From: Rotaria macrura
Taxonomy: Eukaryota; Rotifera; Eurotatoria; Philodinida; Philodinidae
Reading direction: 5' to 3'
Assembly (NCBI GenBank): GCA_900239685.1
Contig: OENT01000288.1
Span: forward strand, 1 to 64,000
DNA: 64,000 nt
Shown here one piece after another: positions 35,732-46,714 of this stretch (positions within the stretch are counted from its first letter, which is position 1; every line of letters begins with the position of its first letter). Made by a program: the position numbers and the translations under genes. Under the pieces are notes generated by a model. The model did not search any database, was not told where the DNA came from, and worked only from the letters and a program-made list of their open reading frames with translations.

Positions 35732-37258
35732 TTATTTTTGAAGTATCAGAATAAAAAATGCAAGAATAATAATTTGAAAAAAAGATATTTGATGCTTGAT
35801 TGAATTCGATGTTGATTGTTCATCATAAAGCATTTCTAGATAAACTCCATTTGTCCAACCAAAACCATCTTGCGTTTCATACTCTCCACCGCCAGCTGAT
35901 TTATTCATATTAACAACATCATATTTTTCCATCATTTTACCAGTCTCTTTAAATACTCGTTCATTCAAAGACATCCAACGTTGACGAAGCGTTCGAGCCA
36001 AGGATGCATAACCTGGAGTTTGAAGTAAAGCTCGATATGTGATGAACTGTAGTGGAGCCCATCCATTAGGACTATCCCATTGCTGTGTACTATTATTTGA
36101 TATTGTTGTAGTGACACCTCCGTCACGCAAGAATAATGTTTCGATTTGTCGAGCGACATTTTCAGCTTGGTCTTTTGTGGAAACATTTAACCAGAGTGGA
36201 AAAACAGCAGCTAATGTTAAACGATTTGTTGTTTTCTTTTTCATAAAATTATAATCAGTAAAAAATTTTAGATCATCTGACCACATATATTTTTGTATAG
36301 CTTGTCGGCGACGTTCAGCCTCAACATTTTTATTTAATACTAATTCTAAATGATATAGTAAACAATTCAGATCAACAGGAAGAATATGCGTAGTTTTTAT
36401 TGTTGATAAATCTTTTTCATCTTCCATCCATCGGGAACTAAAATCCCAACCGGATTCAGCAGCTGCTCGAAGATCAACAAAGATATCTGTACTATTCGTT
36501 TTATGTGCTGTTTCTGAATCTTCTAGGTATGCTTCTGGTCTTGGTCCAGCATTTAAATCATCATAATAGCGATTTAAAATTGTTCCATCATCAAGTATAA
36601 CACTGCGTTTATTCATCCAAAATAGATATTCCTTTTCTAATTCACTTTTGTATTTATCTGTTTTTTGTACTAATTCAGTCATCAATGAAAAAAATGGTGG
36701 TTGCGATCGTCCTTGATAATAATACCGATTACCGTTCGGAATATGTCCAAGTGTTCGAATTAAATAGGCGAAATTTTCTAACATGCCATCTATTAATTGC
36801 CATTGATCTGATCTAATTAAACCTAACATAGTAAAATAAGTATCCCAATAATAAAATTCTCTGAAACGTCCACCAGGAACAACGAAATCATGTGGAACAT
36901 CAATAAATGATGAAAAATTTTCATGCTTCGTTGTTCGTGTTAAGTATGGCCATAAGAGACGACAATGCTGTTCTATAGTCCATTTGTCATGCACGACATT
37001 TGTTGTATTTGGCACAATAAAATTTTCGTACACAAATGAAGTTAAATTAAATGTTGGTTTGCTGTATTCTTTTCGATATAAATCTAGAATATCGTTTGCA
37101 CCAAGTTTACGTGGAATAGCATCGCAAAATGTTTTTGAATCAGGAAATACACGTTGCATTTGTACGGCCTGGAATAGTTCATCATAAAGTTGTTCAGGTG
37201 ACTGTCCTTTGATGAATGAAATAATAAGACAAATGCTAATAACATGAAGCGACTTCAT
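35732..37258 (-). CDS. Secreted trehalase, glycoside hydrolase family 37
   Basis: One 508-codon frame, no introns. It hydrolyses trehalose to two glucoses. Residues 1-18 are a signal peptide. Both GH37 signatures are present: PGGRFREFYYWDTY (128-141) and QWDSPNGWAP (393-402). The catalytic acid should be Asp272 in SGWDFSSRW and the catalytic base Glu459 in GGGEYETQDGFGW, by analogy with family 37 enzymes. Several N-glycosylation sites are visible (NLTS, NSTD, NNST). The C-terminus is a hydrophobic stretch (FFQIIILAFFILILQK) after a Ser/Asn-rich spacer, which suggests a GPI signal or membrane anchor, as in animal trehalases. AATAAA-type signals overlap the stop region. The enzyme matters here because bdelloids survive drying and their trehalose metabolism is debated; trehalase genes of foreign origin have been reported in Adineta. 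The missing introns would fit either foreign or retro-copy origin. The sequence alone does not settle it. Confidence 0.93.
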   Translation of the reverse strand: MKSLHVISICLIISFIKGQSPEQLYDELFQAVQMQRVFPDSKTFCDAIPRKLGANDILDLYRKEYSKPTFNLTSFVYENFIVPNTTNVVHDKWTIEQHCRLLWPYLTRTTKHENFSSFIDVPHDFVVPGGRFREFYYWDTYFTMLGLIRSDQWQLIDGMLENFAYLIRTLGHIPNGNRYYYQGRSQPPFFSLMTELVQKTDKYKSELEKEYLFWMNKRSVILDDGTILNRYYDDLNAGPRPEAYLEDSETAHKTNSTDIFVDLRAAAESGWDFSSRWMEDEKDLSTIKTTHILPVDLNCLLYHLELVLNKNVEAERRRQAIQKYMWSDDLKFFTDYNFMKKKTTNRLTLAAVFPLWLNVSTKDQAENVARQIETLFLRDGGVTTTISNNSTQQWDSPNGWAPLQFITYRALLQTPGYASLARTLRQRWMSLNERVFKETGKMMEKYDVVNMNKSAGGGEYETQDGFGWTNGVYLEMLYDEQSTSNSIKHQISFFQIIILAFFILILQK

Positions 37259-37347
37259 TTTTTTTCTTTTCGTTTTTTTACAACTTCAAGTATATTGTCA
37301 GAGAGAGAGACACACACACACGCACACACAGCTACGATATCTGGTAG

Positions 37348-37355
37348 TTTATATA
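37348..37355 (-). promoter_or_regulatory. Candidate TATA box of trehalase gene
   Basis: TATATAAA on the minus strand, about 90 nt upstream of the trehalase ATG and followed by (TG)n/(TC)n sequence. Spacing is plausible for a short 5' UTR, but the A+T-rich context makes chance matches common. Confidence 0.3.
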
Positions 37356-38561
37356 ATATTGTTGTTTGAAGATTAAGCACGATTTTATTCTCCGTTTCAG
37401 TCTTTTTTTTGTTTCTTATCAGAAGTAAATAGACAATAATAGAGTAGATCAAAGCATCATTCAGTACAATACATCATACTGACAAATCTTCAGAATATTA
37501 ACACAATTGACTAGTGCAGAATTTTACCTATAATAGATTGAGAACAAGACATTCTATTGTCATAGATGAATGATGATTTAAAATCAAGATTTCAAGTCTA
37601 GTTGTGGGAATTTGGAAAGATTACAATAAAAACGTTTTATCAACATCTATATATCTATATTGGTTTTATATCAGAAGTTTCAAATACGAATCACGGTGTC
37701 AATAAGTTAAATAATGTTTCAATTGTCCTGATGTCAAAGAGGATAGTTCATCGTTTATGTTGTTTTCTATTTTTTAAAGGATTTCTCGTAGAGCCGAACA
37801 ATCTCTTCAACTTGATTTTATAATTTGATATCAAGTAAACAGAAAAATAGTCTTTGTACAATTTTAAAAAATAATTATCCGTAGTACCTATTTTTAAAAC
37901 ACAATAAAAACGTTTTCATAACAAAAGTAGCTGTGACATAATTTAAATTCATTTTCTTCAATTCTGATTTTCGTAGGCAGTTGATAGTAGTAGGTATTTT
38001 TTAATATCTATGATATTATTTTGTTTTCACTGTACCATCTCTGTCACTGAAAGGTAATCTATTGGTTTTAATACGCTAGTATTCGCATTCTAGTCAACTT
38101 ATTCAATAGCTAGAACTGCTTAGCCGATAAATTATTGTACTCATCTGTTTATTATTAGTTTCGTTCTTGTTTTTATTTTGTTTCTCATAGATAGACAGAA
38201 GGAGTGTATGATAGATGTTGACCTTTCGTGATTTAAACTTTTAAATCTTAATCTAAACTTAATCTCTTATAAAATTACAAACGTAATCTAACTGATTTGC
38301 ATAAATGAGTTTCTTTTAGATTTTGCCTTTGATTCGACTCGAAATTCTTTATGTCAGTCTACTTAATGAAGAAATTTACGAACAATTAACTGTATACATA
38401 ACCTATTTTATAAGCTAGTTATCATTCGGTTAGCATTAGTTTACAAAATTTTTCACGAAATACACATAAAAAAATAGAATGTCATGTCAATTTTCTGTTA
38501 TACGAGAAATAGAACGATATATCTTTGTATTGGAATTATATTGATACTTATTCATTGTGTC

Positions 38562-39021
38562 AATGTCAGTGAAAGAATTAGCATTCTTTTCCCACTGTAG
38601 AGATACGGAGCGAGGAAAATGAAGTCAAGAATTCTTTTCTATGCTCTTTTAATGAAAATGAATGATGTTTCATCGATTATGAAAGTCATGTTTTTACGGA
38701 CGAGATTTCAAATGTTGTCTAGTATCGTGATTGTTACTGAAAAAGTGAGTGATACATCTCATTCTCATTCTATACAGGCATTTCAATTCATTATTATTGT
38801 AATTTTACTATGTGATATTCCAATCTTTATTTAGATTATTTGTTTGCCTCATATTGAATTCTTCGACTACAACGAATTCAGTGAACTTCCAATTACATAA
38901 TGATGTGGTTTCTGTTTTTTTCCAGCGTGCGTGGTACTGTAGAATTGTTTTATCTTTTGTTCTGCTCGTTAATGATGAATCTTTATTCTGTCGTGTATTT
39001 CATGTATAGCAGTGCTGGCCA
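38562..39021 (+). repeat. 460-bp direct repeat, copy 1
   Basis: Matches 41975-42434 in the same orientation over exactly 460 bases without gaps, with about seven substitutions seen by eye. It begins AATGTCAGTGAAAGAATTA and ends CAGTGCTGGCCA; similarity stops sharply at both ends. It contains a 71-codon ORF (38619-38834) present in both copies, plus acceptor-like TATACAG and TTTTTTCCAG sites. No target-site duplication was recognised. Confidence 0.85.
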
Positions 39022-39840
39022 AGAACATTTCTTGGGGTATTATTATATGTACAAAAGAGGTTTGATGAATCTCTGCATTTTTATCAATAAGCATTGATTA
39101 TATTCAAAATTGCCAACTGTGTACAGCATACTGCTCTTAATTGAGAAAAAAAGCCACAGAACGATCGAACTATTCATATTGACTATTGTGGAAAATGTTG
39201 ACTGAAGGGAGAAGCCAGTATATTTCCAGAAAATATCTTAATTATTCTAATACTTTCGTCTTTAAAGAACGAGAGGTCAGTATGAAATTTTTCTCGCATG
39301 TAAACTGAATGGTTTCGCAATTCGCATCAAACTTATGTTCCCATATTATTAGAAAGAATTTTTCGAACATAGATGAGATTTACGAAAAACTTCACAAACC
39401 TATGTTGACACTGAAATACCATCAACAAGCGTTCACTATTTACAAAAAATATCTACTCAATTCGGATGATGATCTCATAGGAACGTGAAACAAAACATTA
39501 AATGAGTTTCGAAAGAACTTGGCCTGGAATCCAAACCATGACATCGGAGTTTGACATATACCATTTATTGATTTAGCATCATTATTATTAGGTTCATGTG
39601 CTGAGAGAAATATCTTGATAAGATTATCTGCTACCATTGTATGCATCGTTTCTCTGACGAACACTTAGCTTCTTTGCAATACATTTTTCATTCATAATTA
39701 ATCTGGTAATAAATTTTAGTACTGTCTATTTAAGTCAGAAATAAGTTCTTCATTCCATGTTTTATTTTTCTAATAAATCTCAAACTCGTAATGACAGTTC
39801 CTACATGACCCACACAGATCGATGTTGCAAGAAAGTATGC

Positions 39841-40791
39841 CAGAGCTCCGAATTTATCCCACGGGTCAAATTTTCTTCATCTGTCCCATCCCATCCCATC
39901 GATTTAAGAATCGGCCCATCGAGTCCCATGGGATTTTCATGCAATATAAAATTCTATCGTTTATCAAATATATTGCAACATTTTTATATTGCTGAAAGCT
40001 ATTTTATTTTTTCACTTTTCAAATACAATCTATTTTAAGAAATAGAGATTTCCTTATATCCTCGACAACACTAAAATAGTAATTAACACAACAATAATGC
40101 TTTAGAACGACATTATTCTTAATAGGACATCAACGTTTTTTTACTGCACTTCTTGCCTTTCTGATTCGTCACAACATTCAAGGATATTCGAAGTCGCAAT
40201 GCGTCGCTGAGCAACTGCTCTGAAGCTATATGATTACATGGTGAGGCTGAGCGCAAAAACGAAATCTTATTTTCTTTATGAAATTCAGAAGTATATTTAG
40301 ATTCGCGAAAAAGGACATGATTGAAATTTTGAAAGTTTCCGTCAACGCGATAAATACTCAGTAGTGCAAGAAAAGCTTTTAGAGATATTGTAAATTTCAA
40401 ATATGTCAGAAAGTTCGGATATTAGATTATTTTTGGAAGCACAGAACAATTCAGAACCCAAACGCTTGCAATTTCCGCAACTTACGAAATTTCTCTTTTT
40501 GGAAATCTAAGCATTGCTGGAGATTCATGAGATTTTTTTCACAAAGGACCCATCATTATGATCCAGGAATGAATACATGATCGAAGAATAACCCTCAATA
40601 CAAAGCAAGAACGAAAACTGAGATTGATTCTCGTCAATGTCTACAAACGTCATGTTTTATACAAAAATATCGTAATCGAAAAATCTATAGAATATCCCAA
40701 TGGGAGTAATCTTTCATCTCATGCCATGAACCCATGCTTCATCCCAACACGTCTCATGGGTTGAGATTGTCCCATAGCATTCGGAGCTCTG
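39841..40791. mobile_element. hAT-like non-autonomous element
   Basis: Perfect 13-bp terminal inverted repeats, CAGAGCTCCGAAT at 39841-39853 and its complement at 40779-40791. The flanking octamers AAGTATGC and GTGTATTC match at 5 of 8 positions, as expected of an old 8-bp target-site duplication. Many CCCAT/ATGGG words lie just inside both ends, typical of subterminal transposase-binding repeats. The element spans 951 bp, too short for an intact hAT transposase. Confidence 0.6.
40119..40400 (-). pseudogene. Possible hAT transposase C-terminal remnant
   Basis: A 93-codon frame inside the hAT-like element. It contains IASEQLLSDA, then NVVTNQKGKK. This recalls the hAT dimerisation region (SER-x-FS-x-AG, then VT-x-x-R-x-x-L), with about six extra residues and without the conserved Arg/Leu positions. 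The match is weak, but its position inside an element with hAT-type ends makes a decayed transposase tail plausible. Confidence 0.35.
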
Positions 40792-41974
40792 GTGTATTCA
40801 TTCAAATCAATGTATATTCGGAGAAAATGACTATATACTGTCAGCAAGTTAATTCCTTCTTTCACTACATATAGACATTTAACAACATAAGTATACAATC
40901 GAACTGAAGACTTGTATTTTTATCTACAATATCAACCCTCAACCAAAATCAATGACAGCATTTGTTACAATTTAGTTTGAGCTTTCAAGTTACTCATGAT
41001 TTACTGTTTGATTGTGTTTCACCTATAGCTATTTTCGATCTGCAAATCCACAATAATAATGTGACCCACACCATTGTCAAATAATAACAAAATTTCGATG
41101 ACTCATCCTCACATGTGCAGAAACCACCGCTAGTTCTTTCATGTAGAGTATGCAGCTACGGTGTCATCAATAGATGTGTATGTATGCGGACATTTTCGAT
41201 TTGAAATAAAATAAGTAAAATCGATCATACAGCTCTTGCTAACAGTCGGCAAAGGAGGATTAATCGATGAATTGCGGGCGATTATCAAATATTATCCATG
41301 TGGCTCTTAATTCGTAAGCATAAGTACTTTTGAAGTATCATTTCGTTCAAATCATTTGCTTGTTTCATACAAAACAAGCCGTAAACTCGTTGTGGCTTTT
41401 GCATTTATGTAGTTTAGCCATGTTCAATAAATCATTCCAAACAAAATTGTTTTCAACGAGCTCAATGATTTGTATTCAGGAGCTGTAGAAAATTTTTAAC
41501 ATTGAATTGCTAATAATCTCGCAGTTAAGAAAACTGCTTTCTTATATTTACGATGTTTTCTCACAAAAATACGACGATCAACTAACAAAGATATCCACGG
41601 GACAGGGTAAGGCCATTATACTCTGCTGACTGGCATAGTAAATCTTTGAATTTCCATCTTGAAAAAAAAGCAAACAATTCATATGTCATTCTTATTTAAT
41701 CATCAATGAATTTTATTCGTTTAGGGTTTTTTTCATATAATTTTTTTTACGAAAGAAAATAGATTTTGCCCAAAAAATGAATAAAGAGCAATAGTTGACC
41801 ATCATCATCTAAGTGTAACAGTAATGAATGTACAATATTTTCGTAGATGTGCTACATGTTTCGCTGATGAACCATTTCTCATTAGTTTAAGAAACTAACA
41901 AAAAAGAACCACAGAATATATTCTTTTGTCTATAAAGACAAAACCAATCAGGAAACTTGATTCAGACGCGAAGG

Positions 41975-42434
41975 AATGTCAGTGAAAGAATTAACATTCT
42001 TTTCCCAATGTAGAGATACGGAGCGAGGAAAATGAAGTCAAGAATTCTTTTCTATGCTCTTTTCATGAAAATGGATGATGTTTCATCGATTATGAAAGTC
42101 ATGTTTTTACGGACGAGATTTCAAATGTTGTCTAGTATCGTGATTGTTACTGAAAAAGTGAGTGATACATCTCATTCTCATTCTATACAGGCATTTCAAT
42201 TCATTATTATTGTAATTTTACTGTGTGATATTCCAATCTTTATTTAGATTATTTGTTTGCCTCATATTGAATTCTTCGACTACAACGAATTCAGTGAACT
42301 TCCAATTACATAATGATGTGGTTTCTGTTTTTTTCCAGCGTGCGTGGTACCGTAGAATTGTTTTATCTTTTGTTCTGCTCGTTAATGATGAATCTTTATT
42401 CTGTCGTGTATTTAATGTATAGCAGTGCTGGCCA
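41975..42434 (+). repeat. 460-bp direct repeat, copy 2
   Basis: Partner of 38562-39021, about 3.4 kb downstream in direct orientation, same length and about 98% identical. Flanks are unrelated on both sides. Confidence 0.85.
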
Positions 42435-44488
42435 GTAATATTTCTTTGATTACTATATTTATATAGCAATGAACCTAGAGAATGATCATAAAAGTAGTTC
42501 ATTATTCATAGCAGAAAAGATACAGTAGAAGAATAGACATGACCAGATGAATCTACGCGAGCTTCTGATTACTGACATTTGTCTGATATCTGGCAATAAC
42601 TCTGTACGATATGTGTAGGCACATCGAGAGATAAAACCGTTTTAGAGTAATACTATTTTCCCATTTGTGTTGTTGTATTACTTAATTATGGAATGAACTT
42701 GCTCGGTATCGAATGTTAGTAGGATTGTAGTCTTTTCCAGACAACATATCGAAATGAATTGATTATTTTCTCTGGAGCTATTTTCATCGGTGTATTTGGA
42801 GTAAAAATAAAAATAATTAGAAAGTAGCTACCTCTTATCTATAGCTTAAATTCTTATCGAGACATAATGAACATGAAAATTTTTATTTGTTTAGAAACGA
42901 AGCTTAGTATGAAACAAATTAATGTAAAAAAGTATTTTTCAAAATTCTTAGATAAAGAACATGATTAATCAATAGAAAATGCTTTTTTTAATGAATGCAG
43001 ATAATAACTAACTAGTTGGCGATACTTCTGGATAACTGATTCAAAGATCAACTCGATATGTTAGTGTGAGAAAACTTGAAAATGCTAATAATCATTCAAG
43101 GTTGGTACAAGTTATATATTATTGTGCTCTTGAGTAGTACGAGTGTTGTCGGCTTTTTTAATGAAGAATAAACAGTAACAGGAGTTTAGACACTTTTCTA
43201 AGAGTTCCTTTTCTACATCTTGTATTTAATGTGTATGTATTTTAGTTGACCAAACAACATAGAATTCATAAATCGAGTATGATACGGAATTATATCAACA
43301 ATTAAATTGTATTATGACCAAAATCATTAAAACTTACTTTCACATTTATCTAGATCAGTTTGCAATCAATATTCGAACATATTTATTCTCCTAGAAAAGT
43401 CTTGGATTGATCTAACATTCACAAGACCGAGAGATACTAGTTAACGTGGTTTAGATCACGTATCGTAATAATTCGATTAAGACCGCATCGATTGGATCCT
43501 TCGCATGTTCGTGGCATGTCAGTTTGATTTGACGTGCGTGTATGGTAAATGTCATCTTCCAAGAAAAGCAATAAATGTTTACTTTCATAGGGTAAATAAA
43601 TAACATGACGACAATTGAGTCTAATCAATTTATTGCGATGCATTAGTCCAAACACAAGATTTAGTACTTTGGGTAATATTTTAAGTTGATATGAATTTTT
43701 TCTATGCTTTGAGAATGTCACTAATTATTTCAAATAGACTGATCGATAAAAACAGATAAAAGCTGTTTAAGAAAAAAGATCAAAAGAAGCAACGAAATGA
43801 TTCTAATTCTATTTCGAAATGATTTTTGCATAGAACTATTCTTTATTCATGTAGAAATATTTGATAGAGTCAATGAAAAAGGAAAGGACGAAGTTAATAA
43901 ATTTCCTTTAGATCGATTTGATTGTTTCTTTCTTTTTTATCTGCGTAAATATTATCAAGGACATCTGTCTTTGATAATGAGCCTCCCATAGTATTTTTCT
44001 TTTGATGACTAGGCTTGCTTTTGTCTATCAATCTTCGTCTTGTTTCTTTTTTTCTCCTTTTTCTTTTCAAGGTAAAAGTTATGTGAGAACAAAATCATGG
44101 AGTTATGTAATACAGTCAAGTCAGCTTGATTTTTACAATCGGAATCAGTATGAAAGATAAGATTTACCTTGAAGATTTTTTATCTAGATCAAAATTCAGT
44201 TTAATTAATAAAGGCTCACCAAAATAAATGATTAAATACAGAAAACAGCCATTGGTATTTTGAGATTGTAAAATAAGAAACTTTTATTGTTGCTCTTTAT
44301 ATTGACTGCTATATCGATGAAATATTTGCATTTTTTTCTTTCCTTCTATTTGACATTGTAAGACGCGCATGGTGACGATAATGTTTGAGTTTTTACCTTT
44401 GATTTCTGTGTTTCATTTGTTATTTTATTTTAATATTTGTTTTATTTATTCACTTTTTATAGGTAGATATATGTAAATAGAAGTGATT

Positions 44489-45064
44489 ATGTCAAATAAC
44501 AACACAAATCCTACAACTGCCAACTGGCAATTTATTCGAGCAGTTGAAGAAGCTTTTTTTTTACTTGATCAAGATCGAAACCGTTTAATCAACGAGCATG
44601 ATTTTTGTACTATTGCTAAATCTGTTGGTAAAATACGAAAAATTATTCTCAATCGAAATAAAAAGAAAGTCTCTTTTATCGTTCATTCTAAATCATTAGG
44701 CATAGAATTAGATTCTAACGAGGCATTAGCTTTAATTCGTACAACTATCCGCGAGCAAACCGATGATGCCGATGTTGATGAAACTGAATTAACACTTGAT
44801 CAATTTTCAACATTAATGCTTCGTTATGTTGGCTCATCAGAATTAAATGATGAATTACGTCACACATTTGATGCATTTGATCATGATCATGATGGAGTGA
44901 TAACACGACAAGATTTAGATAAACTTCGAAATGATACCTCATTTTTTGATCAGCTGGATGACGAACAATTTGAACTTGTTCTTAAAGAATTATTGATTCA
45001 AGGACAAAATGATCATGGACTTGACTTCAATCAATTTGTTAATTTCATGATGCATCAGCAGTAG
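44489..45064 (+). CDS. EF-hand calcium-binding protein (calmodulin/centrin-like)
   Basis: Two exons, 44489-44627 and 44700-45064, give 167 residues. The 72-nt intron (GTAAAA...ATTAG) is in frame and lacks stops, so the uninterrupted reading has 24 spurious residues (starting KIRKIILNRNKKK); removing it restores a normal AKSVGIELDSNEA helix. Four EF-hand units are arranged as two lobes. Loop 1 (DQDRNRLINEHD) and loop 3 (DHDHDGVITRQD) have Asp at positions 1 and 3, Asn/Asp at 5, and Asp rather than Glu at position 12, which usually lowers affinity or favours Mg2+. Loops 2 (around DADVDETELTLD) and 4 (around GQNDHGLDFNQF) are degenerate. It should act as a cytosolic Ca2+ sensor; the target is unknown. 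An acceptor-like TTTTTATAG just upstream suggests a 5' UTR intron. Confidence 0.8.
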   Translation: MSNNNTNPTTANWQFIRAVEEAFFLLDQDRNRLINEHDFCTIAKSVGKIRKIILNRNKKKVSFIVHSKSLGIELDSNEALALIRTTIREQTDDADVDETELTLDQFSTLMLRYVGSSELNDELRHTFDAFDHDHDGVITRQDLDKLRNDTSFFDQLDDEQFELVLKELLIQGQNDHGLDFNQFVNFMMHQQ

Positions 45065-45274
45065 TTTTTACTGTAATTTGTTTCAAAGTACTCTTTTATT
45101 TGTTTGATTGATTTTTTTCATTTTTGTACACAAGTGACGACATCTTTACGATTGGGAAACTTTTTTCTGAATCATAAAAATGATTCGATCACGAGGAGAA
45201 GAAGATATATTCGTGCTTTAGTTCATTCATTCACTATACTCAGCTGATCCTCTAATTGAATTGAAATAATAGCC

Positions 45275-45970
45275 ATGGGTGATACATTGATTTTAAAATC
45301 AATTAATGGCCGCTTACTAACAGATACATTAATTAATTCATGGTTTGATGCCAATGAAATTTTTATTACAAAAAGAAATTTTTCTAATGATCGATTTTCA
45401 GTCGAAATCACATTTATTGATGAAGAAAGTATGAACTTTCGGAAAAAAGCAAGCTAAAAAAATAGAAGATTTTCTTTATGATTTTTATTCAAGGAGCCGA
45501 AATGATATCTGATTTGTTGAGTGTTTGCTACAGTGATTATATATCCATAGAGCGTCCTCAAACGTCAACTGAATTTTTAAATGATTCATTTGATGATGAA
45601 CGTGTGCCATCACCTGCTCATCTGTCATCGGCATCATCTGTTTCGTCGAAAGTCTCCTGCTTTTCTCAAAGGCTTGTTGCACTACATAAGAAAAATACTG
45701 CTGAACAAATAAAATCTTCAATTGGTCGTGGAAAAAATATTGGTGTTCCTTGTTCACAAATGGATATGTCAGATAACGCGCAAAAAAATGATGATGACAA
45801 CGATTCAACAGTGAATGATAATAATACAACATCATCTGTATCTTCAACAATTGATAGTAGTAAGTATTTAATTTGAATATAAATAGATTCACTAGGAAAC
45901 TTCATTTTTTGGCCGTATTTTAGATGCATCATCAGGATTTGGTCGTGGACGAGGTTCTTTTTTCAAATAG
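45275..45970 (+). CDS. Unrecognised protein with Arg-Gly tail, three exons
   Basis: Exons 45275-45428, 45494-45859 and 45924-45970 join in frame with introns of 65 and 64 nt and consensus sites (GTATGA, GTAAGT). The product is 188 residues. Residues 1-70 look like a small folded alpha/beta domain (MGDTLILKSINGRLLTDTLI, later NDRFSVEITFIDEERAEMIS). The remainder is low-complexity, rich in Ser, Asp and Asn, and ends SGFGRGRGSFFK. The RGRG tail is often seen in RNA-binding proteins, but I do not recognise a domain and assign no function. It lies 210 bp downstream of the EF-hand gene and only 51 bp upstream of the next ORF, all on the same strand. Confidence 0.65.
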
Positions 45971-46021
45971 TTTTGTTTAATTTTCTTACGAAGTTTTTTT
46001 TTGTGAATATAATTTGTGTCG

Positions 46022-46714
46022 ATGATGCTGTTATACCTGAAAGTATTGAAAACTATAGATAGATTTTTCAAGATGATGAACACATTAACTCCACGTCTAT
46101 CAAAATTGGCAATCATTCCAGTACATCGTACTAGTCTACTAAACGCTATCATTCAGTTTGAAAAAGACAACAATACCAAATCAAATCGATTGATTCTTTC
46201 ACTTAAAGATATATGTACGCGACGTCTTCTTCTATTTTTGGGCGATGATCCTGACGTATATGACATGTATTTGTCATCTCAACTCGTTCGATATGTAACC
46301 TATGATTATCTAACGCAGTCGAATAATAATGAATGCCGCCGAATAAATTATGATGAATTTTCTTCGAATTCAAAATTATTATGTTGTCGTGATTGCTCAT
46401 TGAATGATTTAGGAGCATCAAAATGTCGTCGTCGAAAATGTTTCGCAAATCGTGTCCGACAAGTTCTCAATCAATTATCATGTCAGATAATTCCATGGGA
46501 ACAACGAGAACAGTTTGCTATTCTTGAGAATGATGACGATGATGATGATGATGATGATAATGCAATTGTATTTATTTATCTTAAGTCAAATTATTCTCGA
46601 TACGAATCTTCGAAAAAACGAAACGAAAAATATAATGATCGAAACTGGATTCAAAGACAACTCTATTTATTTGATTTGCTTCGCACACTAAATATTAATA
46701 TGACTAGCAAATGA
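46022..46714 (+). CDS. Unrecognised basic protein with poly-Asp tract
   Basis: A single frame of 230 residues from the ATG at 46022. It has no signal peptide or membrane helix. It carries a Cys/Arg-rich patch (LLCCRDCSLNDLGASKCRRR) that might bind zinc, a run of nine Asp (about 46530-46558), and a stretch SLKDICTRRLLLFL that weakly resembles a SOCS-box helix. I do not recognise the family. The start lies 51 bp after the previous gene's stop, so it may be part of a longer transcript, a dicistronic unit or a separate gene. Length and composition well above background ORFs support coding. Confidence 0.5.
   Translation: MMLLYLKVLKTIDRFFKMMNTLTPRLSKLAIIPVHRTSLLNAIIQFEKDNNTKSNRLILSLKDICTRRLLLFLGDDPDVYDMYLSSQLVRYVTYDYLTQSNNNECRRINYDEFSSNSKLLCCRDCSLNDLGASKCRRRKCFANRVRQVLNQLSCQIIPWEQREQFAILENDDDDDDDDDNAIVFIYLKSNYSRYESSKKRNEKYNDRNWIQRQLYLFDLLRTLNINMTSK

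Larger units (their letters stand above)
37359..44482. other. Gene-poor interval with mobile-element remains
   Basis: No host gene can be supported. It contains a direct repeat pair (38562-39021, 41975-42434) and an hAT-like element (39841-40791). ORFs such as 43437-43721 (-) are within chance length and show no splice or family support. Confidence 0.5.

Noticed and set aside
43437..43721. 94-codon minus ORF with CGLNRIITIRDLN, considered as a transposase zinc-ribbon end
   Set aside because: The similarity is superficial, no catalytic residues or element ends are present, and the length is within chance for this composition.
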